64,000 bases of DNA, from contig OZ020612.1 of the NCBI GenBank assembly GCA_963971575.1, forward strand, positions 69,003,869-69,067,868, in the 5' to 3' direction. Position numbers and translations under genes: made by a program. The notes below the pieces were generated by a model, which did not search any database, was not told where the DNA came from, and worked only from the letters and a program-made list of their open reading frames with translations. Shown in pieces: positions 1 through 11,345 of this stretch (position 1 is its first letter; each line of letters begins with the position of its first letter). This DNA is from Liopterus haemorrhoidalis (lineage: Eukaryota; Arthropoda; Insecta; Coleoptera; Dytiscidae).

Positions 1-1008
1 ATCCAGTGTAGCCAATATATTGGTAAAAAATAACTAAATTACCACACTAAAGTACGCCTGGAAGCGTATGGTATTACCAAAATGACCAATAATTTACCGA
101 AACCCGACTATTTTTTAGCTTACGGTATTACGGCATATGTATAATTTGTCTTAACGCTGTTAGCTCGCGGATAAGTTTTGCGATATGATTACGTATGTGT
201 GGTCTGCTCTCATTACCAGTGTTATATTACTCTAAATGTGCGATTAGTTATTAACATGACACTTAATGATACATGATTTTAAATATATATCCCAAGGAAA
301 TACATATGTATGTATATGATACCTATGTCCTTTCTCTTTTCTATGTTTCCTAAGGTTTATAACTTAATTTCTATTATATCTGTATTAGCTGCTGTTATTT
401 TAATAGACGTAGACTAGATGGATACATTTTAATATTACATTATAATGTTTCAGTGATTATTGTAGTTAGGAAAGGTAATTTATAGATTAGGTTTACATTA
501 ATGTAAGATTAACTGTTCTAATAATAATAGATCTTCCAAAGACAGCATATGGATTCGTATGTATAGTAAAGGAGAGTTTAGTTGAAATTTGACGGTTAAT
601 TAAAGCATATGGTTCAATGGGAGAGAACTATAGCAATAAAATTTCCATTTTTGAATAGAGCCATATCATTTGTTCACAGACAAAGCTAGAAATAGAGAAA
701 GAGATACAATTTGTTTCACCCATAGAGAAGGAAAGACCAATAGCGACCGCCAAGAGCGCGTGTATACAAAGGGACATACGTTGAAGTTACCATATTATTA
801 TATAACAAAAAAAAATACAAAAATTATGAAAGTACGTTACAGTAAGAAGCAGACATACGTTCTTGACATCTTACATAAAACTGTGTGAAATAAATGTATA
901 TTTCTTTATCGGTTCTCAATCGATCAATCTGTCAAGTAAATTCTGCTTTACTATAGCTATTCTAAACAAAATATGTTAAGTTTACGGCTGTGTTTATTGC
1001 CTTGGACA
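1..1008. other. AT-rich stretch, no gene recognised
   Basis: I see no supportable gene, RNA or complete element here. A 72-codon open frame at 670-888 has no recognisable motif and looks like chance. Around 970-1000 there is a short resemblance to sequence near 61580-61610 inside a hAT element, so a degraded fragment of that element may be present. Confidence 0.4.
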
Positions 1009-1302
1009 TTTTTACCGACCGCCAACATACATATATAAGGGAGGTATTTATACTTTTATATGATTTTTATTTACTATCTTAATTTTAAAATTTTGACTAT
1101 GTTAATGATATTAATTATTGACAATTTGTAAAACGACTTATCCAATATTACTTGTATGTAATCTACTGGATCAATAAATTATTATTATTATTCTTATTAT
1201 TATTATTGTGATACCGATTTTGACATTTCGAGATTTCGATGGATCTCCACGAACTGAGGTCCCTACATAATGTTTTGACTATTTTTAGCATGATGTCTGT
1301 CG

Positions 1303-1340
<38 letters not shown>

Positions 1341-1470
1341 CCGTCTGTCTGTCTGTCCGTCTGTCTGTATACAAGTGCAGAGCAAATTCGATTAAAAGGA
1401 TTTTTATGAAACTTCATATTTAAGCTTTTGACATCAATGGCACGAGTTGATCAACTTTTGGTTAAAACAA
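1009..1470 (+). mobile_element. Family A dispersed repeat, copy 1
   Basis: This is one of five copies of a local repeat (others at 8646-9197, 12445-12707, 18503-18888 and 41981-42270). It starts with TTTTTACCGACCG, passes through GAGATTTCGATGGATCTCC and a (GTCT)n tract near 1294-1369, then GTGCAGAGCAAATTCG, and ends at GGCACGAGTTGATCAAC. In this copy extra AT-rich sequence with ATT repeats (about 1050-1205) interrupts the leader. Short reading frames rich in VCLS or DRQT are artefacts of the tetranucleotide. It is probably a non-autonomous element; its class is unknown. Confidence 0.75.
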
Positions 1471-1554
1471 CTTTAAAAATTATAGGCATGCGATTCGCAG
1501 GGTCCCAAAGCGCTCAAACGGTCACGTGATCTTGTAATAAAAAAATATTATTTT

Positions 1555-1785
1555 CCGCGTTTACATGCAGCATACCGATGAAAAGGATTACAGCTTGTGT
1601 CATAAAGCCCCTATAAAATAATTGGCATGCGTCCCAAAGGTGGAAAATTTTGGAAAATTTTGGGTGATTTTCACGAAAATTTCCACCCTTGGGCCAACGA
1701 GGGCCACATGCCAATTATTTTATAGGGGTTCTATGACACAAACTTTAATTCTTGAGTCTACATGGCATGCTACATGGACATTAGC
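1555..1785. mobile_element. Foldback MITE-like hairpin
   Basis: Two arms are inverted copies of each other: CCCCTATAAAATAATTGGCA near 1608 and its complement ending near 1728. Homology runs outward for about 50 further bases on each side and inward through the ACTTTT-like and GTGGAAA blocks, so almost the whole element can fold on itself. No open frame is credible. Target duplication was not clear. Confidence 0.65.
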
Positions 1786-1837
1786 AGAACGGACAATTAG
1801 AGAAAGGCATAAAGAATTACTGACGCAAGGACATCAA

Positions 1838-2050
1838 AATGAAAGATGAGAGGAAGGCCAAGAAAAATGGAATTCAAAGAACTGTAGCAAGAAGATGTGT
1901 GAAATGGGAAGCAATGAGGACACAAGATAGAAAAAAGTGGCAGAAAATGTGGAAAAGGACACCGAAGAAATGTGGAAAAGGACACCGTAAGATAAATATT
2001 CAATCAGATAATATTCAAACAATATGCCATCAGAAACTGATAAAAAGGCT
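1838..2050 (+). pseudogene. Non-LTR retrotransposon ORF2 C-terminal scrap
   Basis: Two adjacent frames reproduce the end of insect non-LTR reverse transcriptases: a GRPRK motif near 1850, then, after a frameshift, a W-x3-A-x2-DR-x2-W pattern near 1897-1945 (KWEAMRTQDRKKW). This arrangement (GRPxKxW then W...A.DR..W) closes ORF2 in many LINE families. A similar ending is seen at 36500-36630 and at the end of the larger RT remnant at 52990-54190. Only about 70 codons remain, with at least one frameshift and stops, so it is dead. The identification rests on motif recall. Confidence 0.55.
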
Positions 2051-2090
2051 CAAGTAAGTAACATTTAATTTTAACATAATTTCCGAAACA

Positions 2091-2437
2091 CACCTGTCTA
2101 TAACATAAATGAAGACATCTTAAACATATTCATCGTTGAAGAAGTTTTAAGTAAAACATTTAAAATAATATCTCAACATCTCTTCAATTATATGTTACCA
2201 AAAATTTACATACATAAATTCAAATTTTGTTATTTGTAACAAAATCATTGCCAAAAAGACACCTGTCCATAACTAAAATATAGTCATTCTAACAAATTTT
2301 CTTCATTGAAGAAAAGTTTCGTGTTAAACATTTAAAATAATATCTTCATAACATTTCAAGAATTACATGTTACCAAAATTTACATAAGTAAATTCAAAAT
2401 TACAAAAATCTCTATGTTTAAAAAGCACCTGTCCAAA
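2091..2437. repeat. Tandem repeat, period about 168 bp, two units plus the start of a third
   Basis: The phrase CACCTGTC starts near 2091, 2260 and 2426. Between them, ACATTTAAAATAATATCT and ATGTTACCAAAA(A)TTTACAT recur in the same order, so the units are diverged direct copies. It may be a small satellite fragment or a local duplication. Confidence 0.65.
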
Positions 2438-3201
2438 CAATATACGTATTAAATAGAAAATTTGAGGGCTATCATCTATAAGTATTCATTAAAAACAGAC
2501 CAAAAATGACTACAATACATTTAAATTCATCAATATAATATGTACATGCAAATCTTAAGACTTTACTTATTAATGACCGAAATCAACATGATCTTGTAAA
2601 CGTTCTCTGGTGGGCAAGCCAGCAGGTGTGACTAATAATGTGCCTTTGAGAGTCCATGCCGCCATCTGATCATTACGTTCATCCACCTCACTAACCAATC
2701 ATTCCATAACCAATCCTCATCTGACCAACTACAAGACATATCTTCTACTCACCTACCTCGTAGTTGTCCAGAGGTACTCAATATTTTGTGGGATGTTATA
2801 AAAGGCGGCTTGATCAAAAGGTTTTTGATTTGTAATCAGTTGCAAAAAAAAAAATGTGACTTTGTCTATTGGATATAATAGGTAATTTAGACAAAAGGTA
2901 CTTTGGTATAAGATTGATTTTAGCGTGTATCATTTGGAATTTTTATGTAGAGGTTGGTATGGTTATATTATTGTTTTGGTTAGATAATTCATTTTTAATA
3001 TGCTTGGTGGTATTTAAAATATGTGGGAGAATTATAGTCTTATGATGCATAAGAAATCAATTAAATACAATTTAAGGTTATGAAAAAACACAGTTACACT
3101 TATAATGTTGAAACCAGAGGTTTTTAGAGCTTTTTACTTTGCAGGAATAATATTGTATCGTGAATTTTATACTGGTTTACCATTGTTGTTATTGGTAACC
3201 A
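2438..3201. other. No gene recognised
   Basis: Mostly AT-rich unique-looking sequence. A GC-richer patch at about 2605-2770 has no coding signal that I trust. The last ~130 bases may be a heavily decayed piece of family B, into which the foldback element at 3202 would then have inserted. Confidence 0.3.
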
Positions 3202-4502
3202 GACAACTGGGGCCGTAAGACAATTCGGGCCGTTCACAATTGGGGCTTTTCACATCTGGGGCCATTAACAACTGGGGCGATGGACAATTCGGGCCGTACA
3301 CAATTGGGGCTTTTCACAATTGGGACTATTAGCAATTCGGGCCATTAACAAATCGGGCCGTTCACAATTGGGGCTTTTGACAACTGGGGCCATAACTATA
3401 AGAGCTAGAGTATTCTTTTGTTTAAAATAAAAAATAATTATTTCATGAGTTGGATTAAGTAAATTTGCGTTCTTTTGAAAAAAAATATTTTGATGGTTTG
3501 AATAACTACATTTTGGTGCTAATTAGAATAAATAAAAAAAGTGTGTTTTAAGGGTTGGCTTAAGTAAATTTTCGTGTTCATTTGATTAAAAAGAAATTGT
3601 ATTTTAAGGGTTAGATTAAGTAAAATTTAGTGCTCTTTTGATTATATAAATAAAAAATGTATTTTAAGGGTTGGCTTAAGTAAATTTAAGTGTTCTTTTG
3701 AATAAATAAATAAAGAATGTATTTAATTTTTGAAGTAAATATTTTGTAATCAAATTTAATTAATATAAGTCAACTACGACAAAATCAGTTATTTTTTGTT
3801 TGACTATTGATTTTCCTAGCTTCTTTTTTATGTATGATAGTATTTTTTTGTACATAGGTATTTTTTATATCTTGTTTATATAAAACGGGCCAAATTTTCT
3901 AGATAAACATAATAAAAATTAAAAGAACACTAAAAATTGCTCAAGCCAACCCTTAAAATACATTTTTTATTTATTTATTCAAAAGAACACTTAAATTTAC
4001 TTAAGTCAATCCTTAAAAAATATTTTTTATTTATATAGTCAGAAGAGCACCAAATTTTACTTAATATAACTCTTAAAATACAATTTCTTTTTAATGAAAT
4101 GATCACGAAAATTTTGTTGAGCCAACCCTTAAAATACAATTTTTTTATTTATTCTAATTCCCACCAAAATACTTAATCAAACCATTATTATTTATTTATT
4201 TTTTTTTTTCAAAAGAATACGCAATTTAATTTATGCCAACTTGTAAAATAATTATTTTTTATTTAGACAAATAAAGACTCCAGCTCTTATAGTTATGGTC
4301 CCAGTTGTCAAAAGCCCCAATTGTAAATGGCCCGATTTGTTAATGTCCCGAATTGCTAATAGTCCCAATTGTGAAAAGCCCCAATTGTGAAAAGCTCCAA
4401 TTATGTACGGCCCAAATTGTCCATCGCCCCAGTTGTTAATGGCCCCAGTTGTGAAAAGCCCCAATTGTGAACGGCCCGAATTGTCATACGGCCCCAGTTG
4501 TC
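3202..4502. mobile_element. Foldback transposon with long subrepeat TIRs
   Basis: The element is an inverted repeat of about 1.3 kb. Each arm is about 500-600 bp and built from two modules. The outer one is a roughly 20-bp tandem phrase of the type CAATTGGGGCTTTT or CAACTGGGGCC (3202-3405 and, inverted, 4290-4502). The inner one is a roughly 70-75-bp phrase containing TTTTAAGGGTTGGCTTAAGT (3420-3725 and, inverted, 3940-4260). A central spacer of about 200 bp at 3735-3935 is not repeated and has no open frame. Long terminal inverted repeats made of tandem subrepeats are the hallmark of foldback (FB/Galileo-like) elements. A clear 9-bp target duplication was not found; flanks TGGTAACCA and ATGGAACCA agree at only 6 of 9 positions. 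It is non-autonomous. Confidence 0.8.
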
Positions 4503-5021
4503 ATGGAACCAATCTCTTTGGATTACAGGGTGTGGAACAATAATTTTATTAGAACATTTTTGGAAAAAATCGTCTTTATAAAATAATAGTATCATAAAAT
4601 ATATAAATTTAAAAAAAACAAACTATTTTTCGTTTCTTAATCACGTCGCAAGAGATTTCTTTTGATGCCACACAATAAATTTAAAAAAATAGCCTTCTGG
4701 GGATACGAGTAGGGGACAACAGTTTTTTGACACATTTTTGGCGAAAATTCCATAAATATATTTGATTTTTAATATATATTGGATTGATAAATATTTGATC
4801 TCTGCATTAGGAGGATTAATTTGATAGCCCACTTAAAATTTTAAATATATATTTATTTTTTCATTACATATTTATTTGTCAAATAACTGTATAAGCATAC
4901 CAAATTTCAACTTTTTATGTTTAGCTGTTTTGCCACAATTTCTACCAAACAGAGAGACAGACTGACAGACTTATGAATTACGGTATAAAGGTTTGTTGGT
5001 CGTACATACAAAACCCTAAAA
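4503..5021 (+). mobile_element. Family B repeat, degraded copy
   Basis: The segment keeps family B landmarks in order: TACAGGGTGTGG at about 4525, a decayed GCATACCAAATTTCAAC block near 4895, a GACAGAC tract near 4955-4970, and the terminal phrase TACAAAACCCTAAAAA near 5010. Sequence between them has drifted strongly. The foldback element at 3202-4502 abuts its left side. Confidence 0.6.
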
Positions 5022-5196
5022 AGGTCTGGGAAGAAACATTCGAAGAAACAAATTAAAATTTATAAACACAATTAGTGCATTTCATATCGCCAAGTCTTTT
5101 GGTAGCCCAAGTAGTCTTTGGTAGTCTGTTACTGATACTACGAACCTCCCAGGAGCTGACTTGATCATGCTACGAAGAATGAAAAACACGCTAGGG

Positions 5197-6170
5197 CAGT
5201 GTTTCTCAACCTTTTCTGGCCTGGGACCCCCCGAAATTATGTAAATATTGTCTGCGGCCCCCCTATACTTTGGTGTATCAAGATAATGGGAACAAATTTT
5301 TTTTCGAAAAAGCGACGTGTGAGCAAGTTGGGAAAAATTTTGAACTAAAATTTATCCACAAAATTGAATGGTAGTATTGAAATTTTCCGGACAACCCGGA
5401 AGTACAGGATATCAAGGACAATTTCGAATTTTTAAATGGGAACATATGTCATATTGGATATCTTTGGATAGAGCTTTTCAACAACGTTTACTTAAACATT
5501 TTTTTAATATCTTCTACCTATAACGACTTGAAAGTAAAGTATTTTTATTTACAAGTGTTCAAAGTGCCTTCCATTTTAATTTAAACACATTCGCATCCTT
5601 ACTCTTGAGTTATATGTAGCTCGGAGAGCAATTAAAAAAATATTTAATAAAAAATATTGCACTTTCAAGTCGTACCTACTTCAAAGTACAACTTGAAAAT
5701 ACTTGAAGTACCTCCAACGCGAACCATTGTCAGAGAATCCCATTAACAGACACATACAATTTATTTTACCTTGATATAGTCTACTTATAGTCTGTTTCTT
5801 TGATTAAAGCGGAACTATATTTTCAAATCTAGTAATTTTTATCAATTGAATGAAACTTTTGATCATTTTGTTTAGTAAAAGCCCATTTACTCATTATAAA
5901 GTTAGCTAGTGACAACTTAAACGTTTGAAATAGCCTGTAGTTTAAATTAGTTGTCAAAATAAGTAAAATATGTATAAAAATAAATAGAATATTTATTTTA
6001 TTTATGTTATGAAAGGTATATTTTTATGAATATAAATGTAATATATTTATAAATATGGATACAATTTATATCTTGCAAGATTGAGTGCATTTTTATTATA
6101 TTTTCATGTTTCTTGTAGGACTTCGCGGCCCCCCGACGAAGCCTTCACGGCCCCCCGGTTGAGAACGCTG
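5197..6170. mobile_element. Non-autonomous hAT element
   Basis: Terminal inverted repeats begin CAGTGTTTCTCAACC on the left and, on the reverse strand, CAGCGTTCTCAACC on the right, both followed by CCCCCC-rich sequence. The element is flanked by an 8-bp target duplication, CGCTAGGG at 5189-5196 and CGCTAGAG at 6171-6178 (7 of 8). An 8-bp duplication and CAG-type termini are diagnostic for hAT. The 974-bp interior is AT-rich without a transposase frame, so it must move with an enzyme supplied elsewhere. Confidence 0.85.
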
Positions 6171-6178
6171 CGCTAGAG

Positions 6179-6983
6179 GATTTAAAATCCAACATCATAC
6201 TACACATTCCTTTAAACCTAAAGAATCTTAATGTAGAAATTCCAGTTGAGTGTTTGAGTACCACTGTAGTATTCAAGTGTTCCCATCAACCTTAGCTCAC
6301 TAATGTCTTAAACTCGCTAGCACGTTTATTGGTTATTTTGTATAGCGAAATTTGTGGTTTGTGACGTAAGAACAGTTCTCTCAATAAATGTATGTCATTA
6401 CTGCCACTTTGGCTAATGCCCTTGCTGTTATTACACGAAACACGAGTCTAGAAAACGTTAATGGCACATCTATATTAATTATCTACAGATATTATCTAGT
6501 AATATATAGGTCCAGCCGTGTTCTTAACCTAATTGTGATATCGAATTAAATTGAAGGGCAGATGTACCTATCTATATTTCATTTTGGTAATATTATGATT
6601 TTAGGGCATTATTTTCAAGCCTGCTGCTCGGAAATGTGTAAGAAAATCACAACTTGCAATTTTGTTTTCATGGAAGATTCGTGTAAATTCGGTATTAAGA
6701 CTCATACAATAATTATATTTTATTAAATTAGAGGCAAGGTTGTTCATTTTAATGAATATTTTTGATTGTATCCTGTTTGTAGTTGAATCTGATTAGGTTC
6801 TATAATAAGAAACCACAGACGATTTGTCATACTTGATGATCATATTTTGATGAAGAACAAAAATGTATCGACATCAGTATAAAAAGAAAATTAATTCAAT
6901 AAAAGAAAATAACTAGAAAATTTTTGAAATAATATTTTAAATGTTCTTAATCTGGACCTTAACCCCCCGGTTAAGAAACGCTG
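6179..6983. other. No gene; solo hAT end at 6961-6983
   Basis: Mostly unremarkable AT-rich DNA. The last 23 bases (AACCCCCCGGTTAAGAAACG then CTG) resemble the right end of the hAT element ending at 6170. No matching left end was found upstream, so this is probably an orphan terminus. Confidence 0.45.
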
Positions 6984-7029
6984 TTCTATATTATATGGTA
7001 TTTGGGCTCATGCCTCTTCTGATGTCAAA

Positions 7030-7690
7030 TATACGAGGTCTGTTTAAAAAGTATCGCGAATTTTGAATTTCCGCGGGTTACGTATATTCGATTTTCGATT
7101 TTTTTGTGGCGTTATGTTGGTACTCATGTCTCTCACTTATGCCGACAAATTCGGCCATTTTGAATGTTCAGTTAATTTTTAACAGTTGCTTTGCTTGCAC
7201 GTGTTTTGGCTCGTCTTCGATTTTTGCCTATACCAAAAAATGAATCTGTATTAAATTTTGTGTGAAAAACAAAATTAAGTGCGCGGACGCATTCCGAATG
7301 TTGACTGTGGCATATGGTGAAGCTACCTTGGACCGAAGCTACGTTTATCGGTGGTACAAAATGTTCTCAGAGGGCCGAGAAGATGTGAACGACGAAGAGC
7401 GTGTCGGACGCCCGAGCACGTCAACAACAAACGAAAACATTGATGAAGTGAAGAAAATAGTATTGGCCAATCGTCGAATCACCGTTAGAGAAGTTGCTGA
7501 GGACCTAAACATATCGATTGGCTCGTGCCATTCGATTTTAACCAATGATTTGGGCATGAGACGGGTCGCCGCAAAATTTGTATCAAAATTGCTCAATTTA
7601 GACCAAAAACAACACACTAATAATGTAAAAATAATCTCGGAAAACAAACTGACCATTACGTGTTACCAACAACCAGTACTGTGAAGCAGA
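7030..7690 (+). pseudogene. mariner transposase, N-terminal half only
   Basis: The left end TATACGAGGTCTGTTTAAAA is a mariner-type terminus, followed by an untranslated leader of about 200 bp. From about 7234 an open frame gives the mariner N-terminal DNA-binding region: CADAFRMLTVAYGEATLDRS, YRWYKMFSEGREDV, then RVGRPSTST, then the second helix-turn-helix ITVREVAEDLNISIGSCHSI and LGMRRVAAKFV. The similarity stops after LDQKQH near 7615; the following 25 residues do not belong to the family and the frame stops at 7684. A full mariner transposase has about 345 residues and a DD34D catalytic core; here the core and the right terminus are missing. A TGA sits in frame just before the conserved start. 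It is a dead 5' fragment. Confidence 0.9.
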
Positions 7691-8421
7691 AGCGGTAAAT
7701 TCTGAAAGCACTCGTAATGGCATCAGATACCACCCACCGAAATATTGTCGTCTGAACTGACTATCTGATGGCCGGTTGCTAAAGTAAGAATTATCCCTAA
7801 CTCGAGTTAAAATCATTTGTTTTTGTATGTTGTAGCATACAAAAATTTATTTCTGTTGTGAATCAAACTGACATTTTTCATCTTAATTCTGAAAGTAAAA
7901 GCTGTAAAAAATATATTAATGTCTCAAAAAATTTATGAATTTTTAAGTGCTAAATCAACTTATTCACGGTAATTTAAAATATCAAAATTACAGACATACC
8001 AATGTTAAAAATAATCGTCGAAGTCGTCCGACAAATGTCGACAAAGTTGTTTCAATTAGTTAACACGGTCCTGACGTGCGCTGACGCTTGTGTTGGAAGC
8101 GAGAAGTGAGAAGCGAGAGGCGAGAGAGATCTGAGTAGCGAGAATACTTGTCATATTTTGAATTTCAGCCGCGTGTTTCTGTCAACTGTCAACTATATGC
8201 TTGTATGAGATTTTATTAAGCGATTAATTGAATACGGTGTAAGTAATTTAACTTATGAGATGTTTTAGAAAATACTTAAGATTGTAATGTAGTGTTTTGT
8301 TTTACAGTAAAATTAATTCCAGGAATTTTAAGAGCTTTATTTAAACTTTTTAGTTTCATAATACCATTAAATACAGCAAGTTAATTATGGAAATCAAAAT
8401 ACGATGATACATTGCTAAACT
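7691..8421. other. No gene recognised
   Basis: AT-rich, except for a GC-richer purine-biased patch at about 8060-8190 (repeated GCGAGA phrases). That patch could be an untranslated or promoter-like relic of an element, but nothing decides it. Confidence 0.3.
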
Positions 8422-8510
8422 AAAAAATCAGCTGTGGCCACCACAGGACCGACCGCCACCACAAAGTACTTGCATAAAATGCAACCATTCTAGCAGCATT
8501 CTTGCAGATA
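8422..8510 (+). repeat. Family C short dispersed repeat, copy 1
   Basis: Contains AAAAATCAGCTGTGGCCAC, CACAGGACCGACCGCC and CATTCTAGCAGCA, shared with 12281-12420 and 22140-22270. The core CTGTGGCCACCACAG is nearly self-complementary. Class unknown. Confidence 0.7.
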
Positions 8511-8645
8511 TTTTTCTGTTGTTAAATATTCGCAAATATCTTAAAATCGACACGAGTAATCAACTATTAATGAGATTAAACACACACATTAATATTTTAT
8601 CAATAGTATACAGGTTGGTTGAAGTTATATTACCTAACACTCAAC

Positions 8646-9197
8646 TTTTTTACCGACCGTCAACATATATAAGGGAGGTATTGTGATCATACCAATTTTG
8701 ACGTTTCGAGATTTCGATGGATCTCCACGAATTGAGGTCCCTACATAACGTTTTGACTATTTGTAGCATGATGTCTGTCGGTCTGTCGGTCTGTCGGTCT
8801 GTCGGTCTGTCGGTCTGTCGGTCTGTCTGTCCGTCTGTCTGTCTGTCCGTCTGTCTGTGTACACGTGCAGAGCAAATTCGGCTGAAAGGATTTTTATGAA
8901 ACTTCATATTTTAAGCTTCTGCCATCAATGGCACGAGTTGATCAACTTTGGTGCCATTGATGTCAAGAGCTTAAATATGAAGTTTCATAAAAATCCTTCT
9001 AGCCCAATTTGCTCTGCACGTGTACACAAACAGGCGGACAGACGGACAGACGGACAGATAGACCGACAGACATCATGCTAAAAATAGTCAAAACATTAAG
9101 AAGGGACCTCAATTCGTGCAGATCCATCAAAATCTCGAAATGTCAAAATCGGTATGATCACAATACCTCCCTTATATATGTTGGCGGTCGGTAAAAA
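8646..9197. mobile_element. Family A, head-to-head inverted dimer (552-bp palindrome)
   Basis: A plus-strand family A copy (8646 to about 8942) is followed at once by a minus-strand copy (to 9197). Both outer ends carry TTTTTACCGACCG and its complement; the inner join is around GAGTTGATCAAC at 8935-8946. The arms differ by scattered substitutions and by the length of the tetranucleotide tract, so this is not an assembly mirror of one molecule. It could be a foldback form of family A or two insertions at one palindromic site. Confidence 0.8.
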
Positions 9198-9704
9198 TAG
9201 AAAATAGTAAAAAATTATGTTTTAAAAGCATGTAATATTTACTTTATATTGTTATGCATTATTTACATTTTTCTTTTAGAAAATATAATCAAAAATTAGT
9301 ATTAAAAAAAATATTTTCATAAACCTTACACTTTGACGATTGGAAAAATAATTGCCGAAATCGAACCATTTGTAAAAATAATCAAAATAACACTAAACAA
9401 AATTATAAAAATGTATTAAATCAGAGAAAACATAATCTAGTTTCAAATTATAAGTATAATATAACAATTACAGGTTTTAATAATAATAATAATAATAATT
9501 TTTTTATTTATATAGCTTTTAGCTAATAATAGAAATTTACAAAATATTACTTATATATAAACAACTTTACAAAAAAATATATTTACATGGTTAATGAAAA
9601 AATTATAATTATAGCCTATATTAATTATTACTCTCTAAAAATATTCTTAAATTCTTCTTAAATATAGTTCTTTTTAAGTTAAAAAAAAAAGATACAGAAT
9701 GTAT
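9198..9704. other. No gene; (TAA)n run near 9478-9500
   Basis: Very AT-rich sequence with a short TAA microsatellite and poly-A stretches. Nothing else is supportable. Confidence 0.4.
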
Positions 9705-10117
9705 TCAAAAAAGATACAGAAAATGTATAACAAAATTAAATCGTGTAGCGTCAAAAATCGGAAATGTACACGTCCTTTTTAGCCCCAACACAATCCACAT
9801 AGGCCCACATCGAGCACATAACGCACATGACCTAAAGTTTCCCTTTAGGGTCCTTCGAAATTTTCCTGTCACAAAACATACACCAAGCATCATCATCTTT
9901 GGATGGGGAAGTTCCAATTCAGATGTACCAGAGGATACTGTTTTCATCTTCGGTGATTGATTATTTAACATTTTTCTCAAAATTTAGATGCTTTTTCACG
10001 ACTCCTTTCCCTTTTCTTGACGGCTCTACTGCTGAACCACGTCTCCGGCCGCAATTGCTTTTGCGCCCTTGAGGACGAATCCATGCTTTCTGTTCCGCTT
10101 CTTTGGCTTTTTTAGCT

Positions 10118-10580
10118 TTTTTAGCTTCGACCGATAGGGCTTTATAAGGCGTAGATGTGATGACTATAGAACTGCGAGCATTTCGTCCCCTATTTAAGGT
10201 CTTCCCAGAGGCGAATTAAGCGGTGGGCGGACTGGGCGGCCGCCCGGGGCTCACGAAGCCGGGAAGCCAGAAGTCTATATACAAATTTTTCCATTCTATT
10301 TAAAATAATAGAGGGGCCATTTTAATTTTACCGCCCAGGGCCCCCAAGCAACTTAATTCGCCACTGGGTCCTCCTTTTCATTTTTGGAATGGGAGTGATA
10401 TCAAACGGACTTGTCTTAGATAGGCTATAGGTTTTGTCTTTTTTAGCTTTTTTAGCTTTTTTAGCTTCGACCGATTGGGCTTAGAACTGCAGGCCTTTCG
10501 TCCCCTATTCGAGGTCTTCCTTTTGATTTTTGGAATGGGTGTGATATCAAACGGACTTGTCTTAGAAAGGCTATAGGATG
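10118..10580. repeat. Direct duplication inside the pogo-like pseudogene
   Basis: The block TAGCTTTTTTAGCTTCGACC ... TTTCGTCCCCTATT ... GATATCAAACGGACTTGTCT occurs twice, from about 10118 and from about 10446. The first copy is longer because the MITE at 10206-10366 has inserted into it. Confidence 0.7.
10206..10366. mobile_element. 161-bp hAT MITE (CAGTGGCG type)
   Basis: Termini are CAGAGGCGAATTAAG on the left and, on the reverse strand, CAGTGGCGAATTAAG on the right. The 8-bp flanks GGTCTTCC (10198-10205) and GGTCCTCC (10367-10374) match at 7 of 8, as expected for hAT. The duplicated copy of the host sequence near 10511 shows the uninterrupted site. It belongs with the MITE at 34250-34394. 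Confidence 0.85.
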
Positions 10581-10760
10581 TTCCAGCATGATTCCTTTCT
10601 GACAGTTTGGTTTTGTGGCGTTTAAGAAAAAGACTAACCCACTTTTTCCCAGAAATTTCGTGTTTGAAAGTATGTTCAACGTTAATTCTCTCTGCCAATT
10701 GTACGGCAATTCTTCGCAAGTCATTACGAGTCCAAAAACAGAAGCTTCCATAGCAATATT

Positions 10761-11345
10761 AAAATTTAATGATGTGCTAGTAATCTACTAAAATTAATTT
10801 AGTTCATAAAAACCTATACATACATCAAATAAAAAATAATAAAAGCACATTATATACGGTGCTAAAATCACATATCTAATGTCATTGTACGTACGATAGA
10901 TTATTGGTAAGTTGTTGAATTCCTGTCACCCCAGGACCATTAATACGCATTAGGGACATATTGACAGTGTAAGTGGTGGTTCTCACCCCAGTGATCATCG
11001 CCTACATAGGGGCTGTGATTTCACCGCTATATTTTATTTGCTATGTGTCACGCACTAATTTGCTGAAATATTTGAACATTTTAATGAACTTGCAAGATTT
11101 ATTTGCCTATTTTTTCTCTTTAAGTTATTTCGGTCATTCGTAGAATGAACTGACAATTTGAGAGCACGTAGATCTTAAAGAAAAGGAGGCTGGAATATCT
11201 TGAATGTGTGATGAACGAGCATATATACCGTACAGTAAAAATATTGTACACGGAAAGGTTGAAGCGAATAAAGACCCAGAAAAACTAGCTCAAAAGGTGC
11301 CGGTTGCCATGAATCATGGTAATCTGTACCTATTTTTGGTACTAA
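10761..11345. other. No gene recognised
   Basis: Ordinary AT-rich sequence; no repeat shared with the rest of the window was noticed. Confidence 0.35.

Larger units (their letters stand above)
9705..10760 (-). pseudogene. pogo/jerky-type transposase remnant, DDE core missing
   Basis: Read from 10760 down, two overlapping frames give the region downstream of the CENP-B-like helix-turn-helix of pogo-superfamily (Tigger/jerky) transposases: VFGL, then RRIAVQLAE, FKHEISGKKWVSLFLKRH, joined only by a frameshift. A basic, K/R-rich linker with KLKKLKKLKK follows. Near 9780-9910 the other end appears: DDAWCMFCDRK with further cysteines and a W-A/H-like motif, resembling the C-terminal PHD-like zinc motif of insect members. 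The DDE catalytic domain between them is absent, and several frameshifts and stops are present. An internal duplication (10118-10580) and a nested hAT MITE (10206-10366) break it further. The assignment is from remembered family features. Confidence 0.6.

Noticed and set aside
3181..3201. Target duplication TGGTAACCA/ATGGAACCA for the foldback element
   Set aside because: Only 6 of 9 bases agree and the TIR boundary is uncertain, so it is not claimed.
8650..8907. Open frames rich in VCLSVCRS or DRQTDRQT (also 1163, 12401, 32988, 30497)
   Set aside because: They translate the (GTCT)n/(GACA)n tract of families A and B; a tetranucleotide stays open in all frames.
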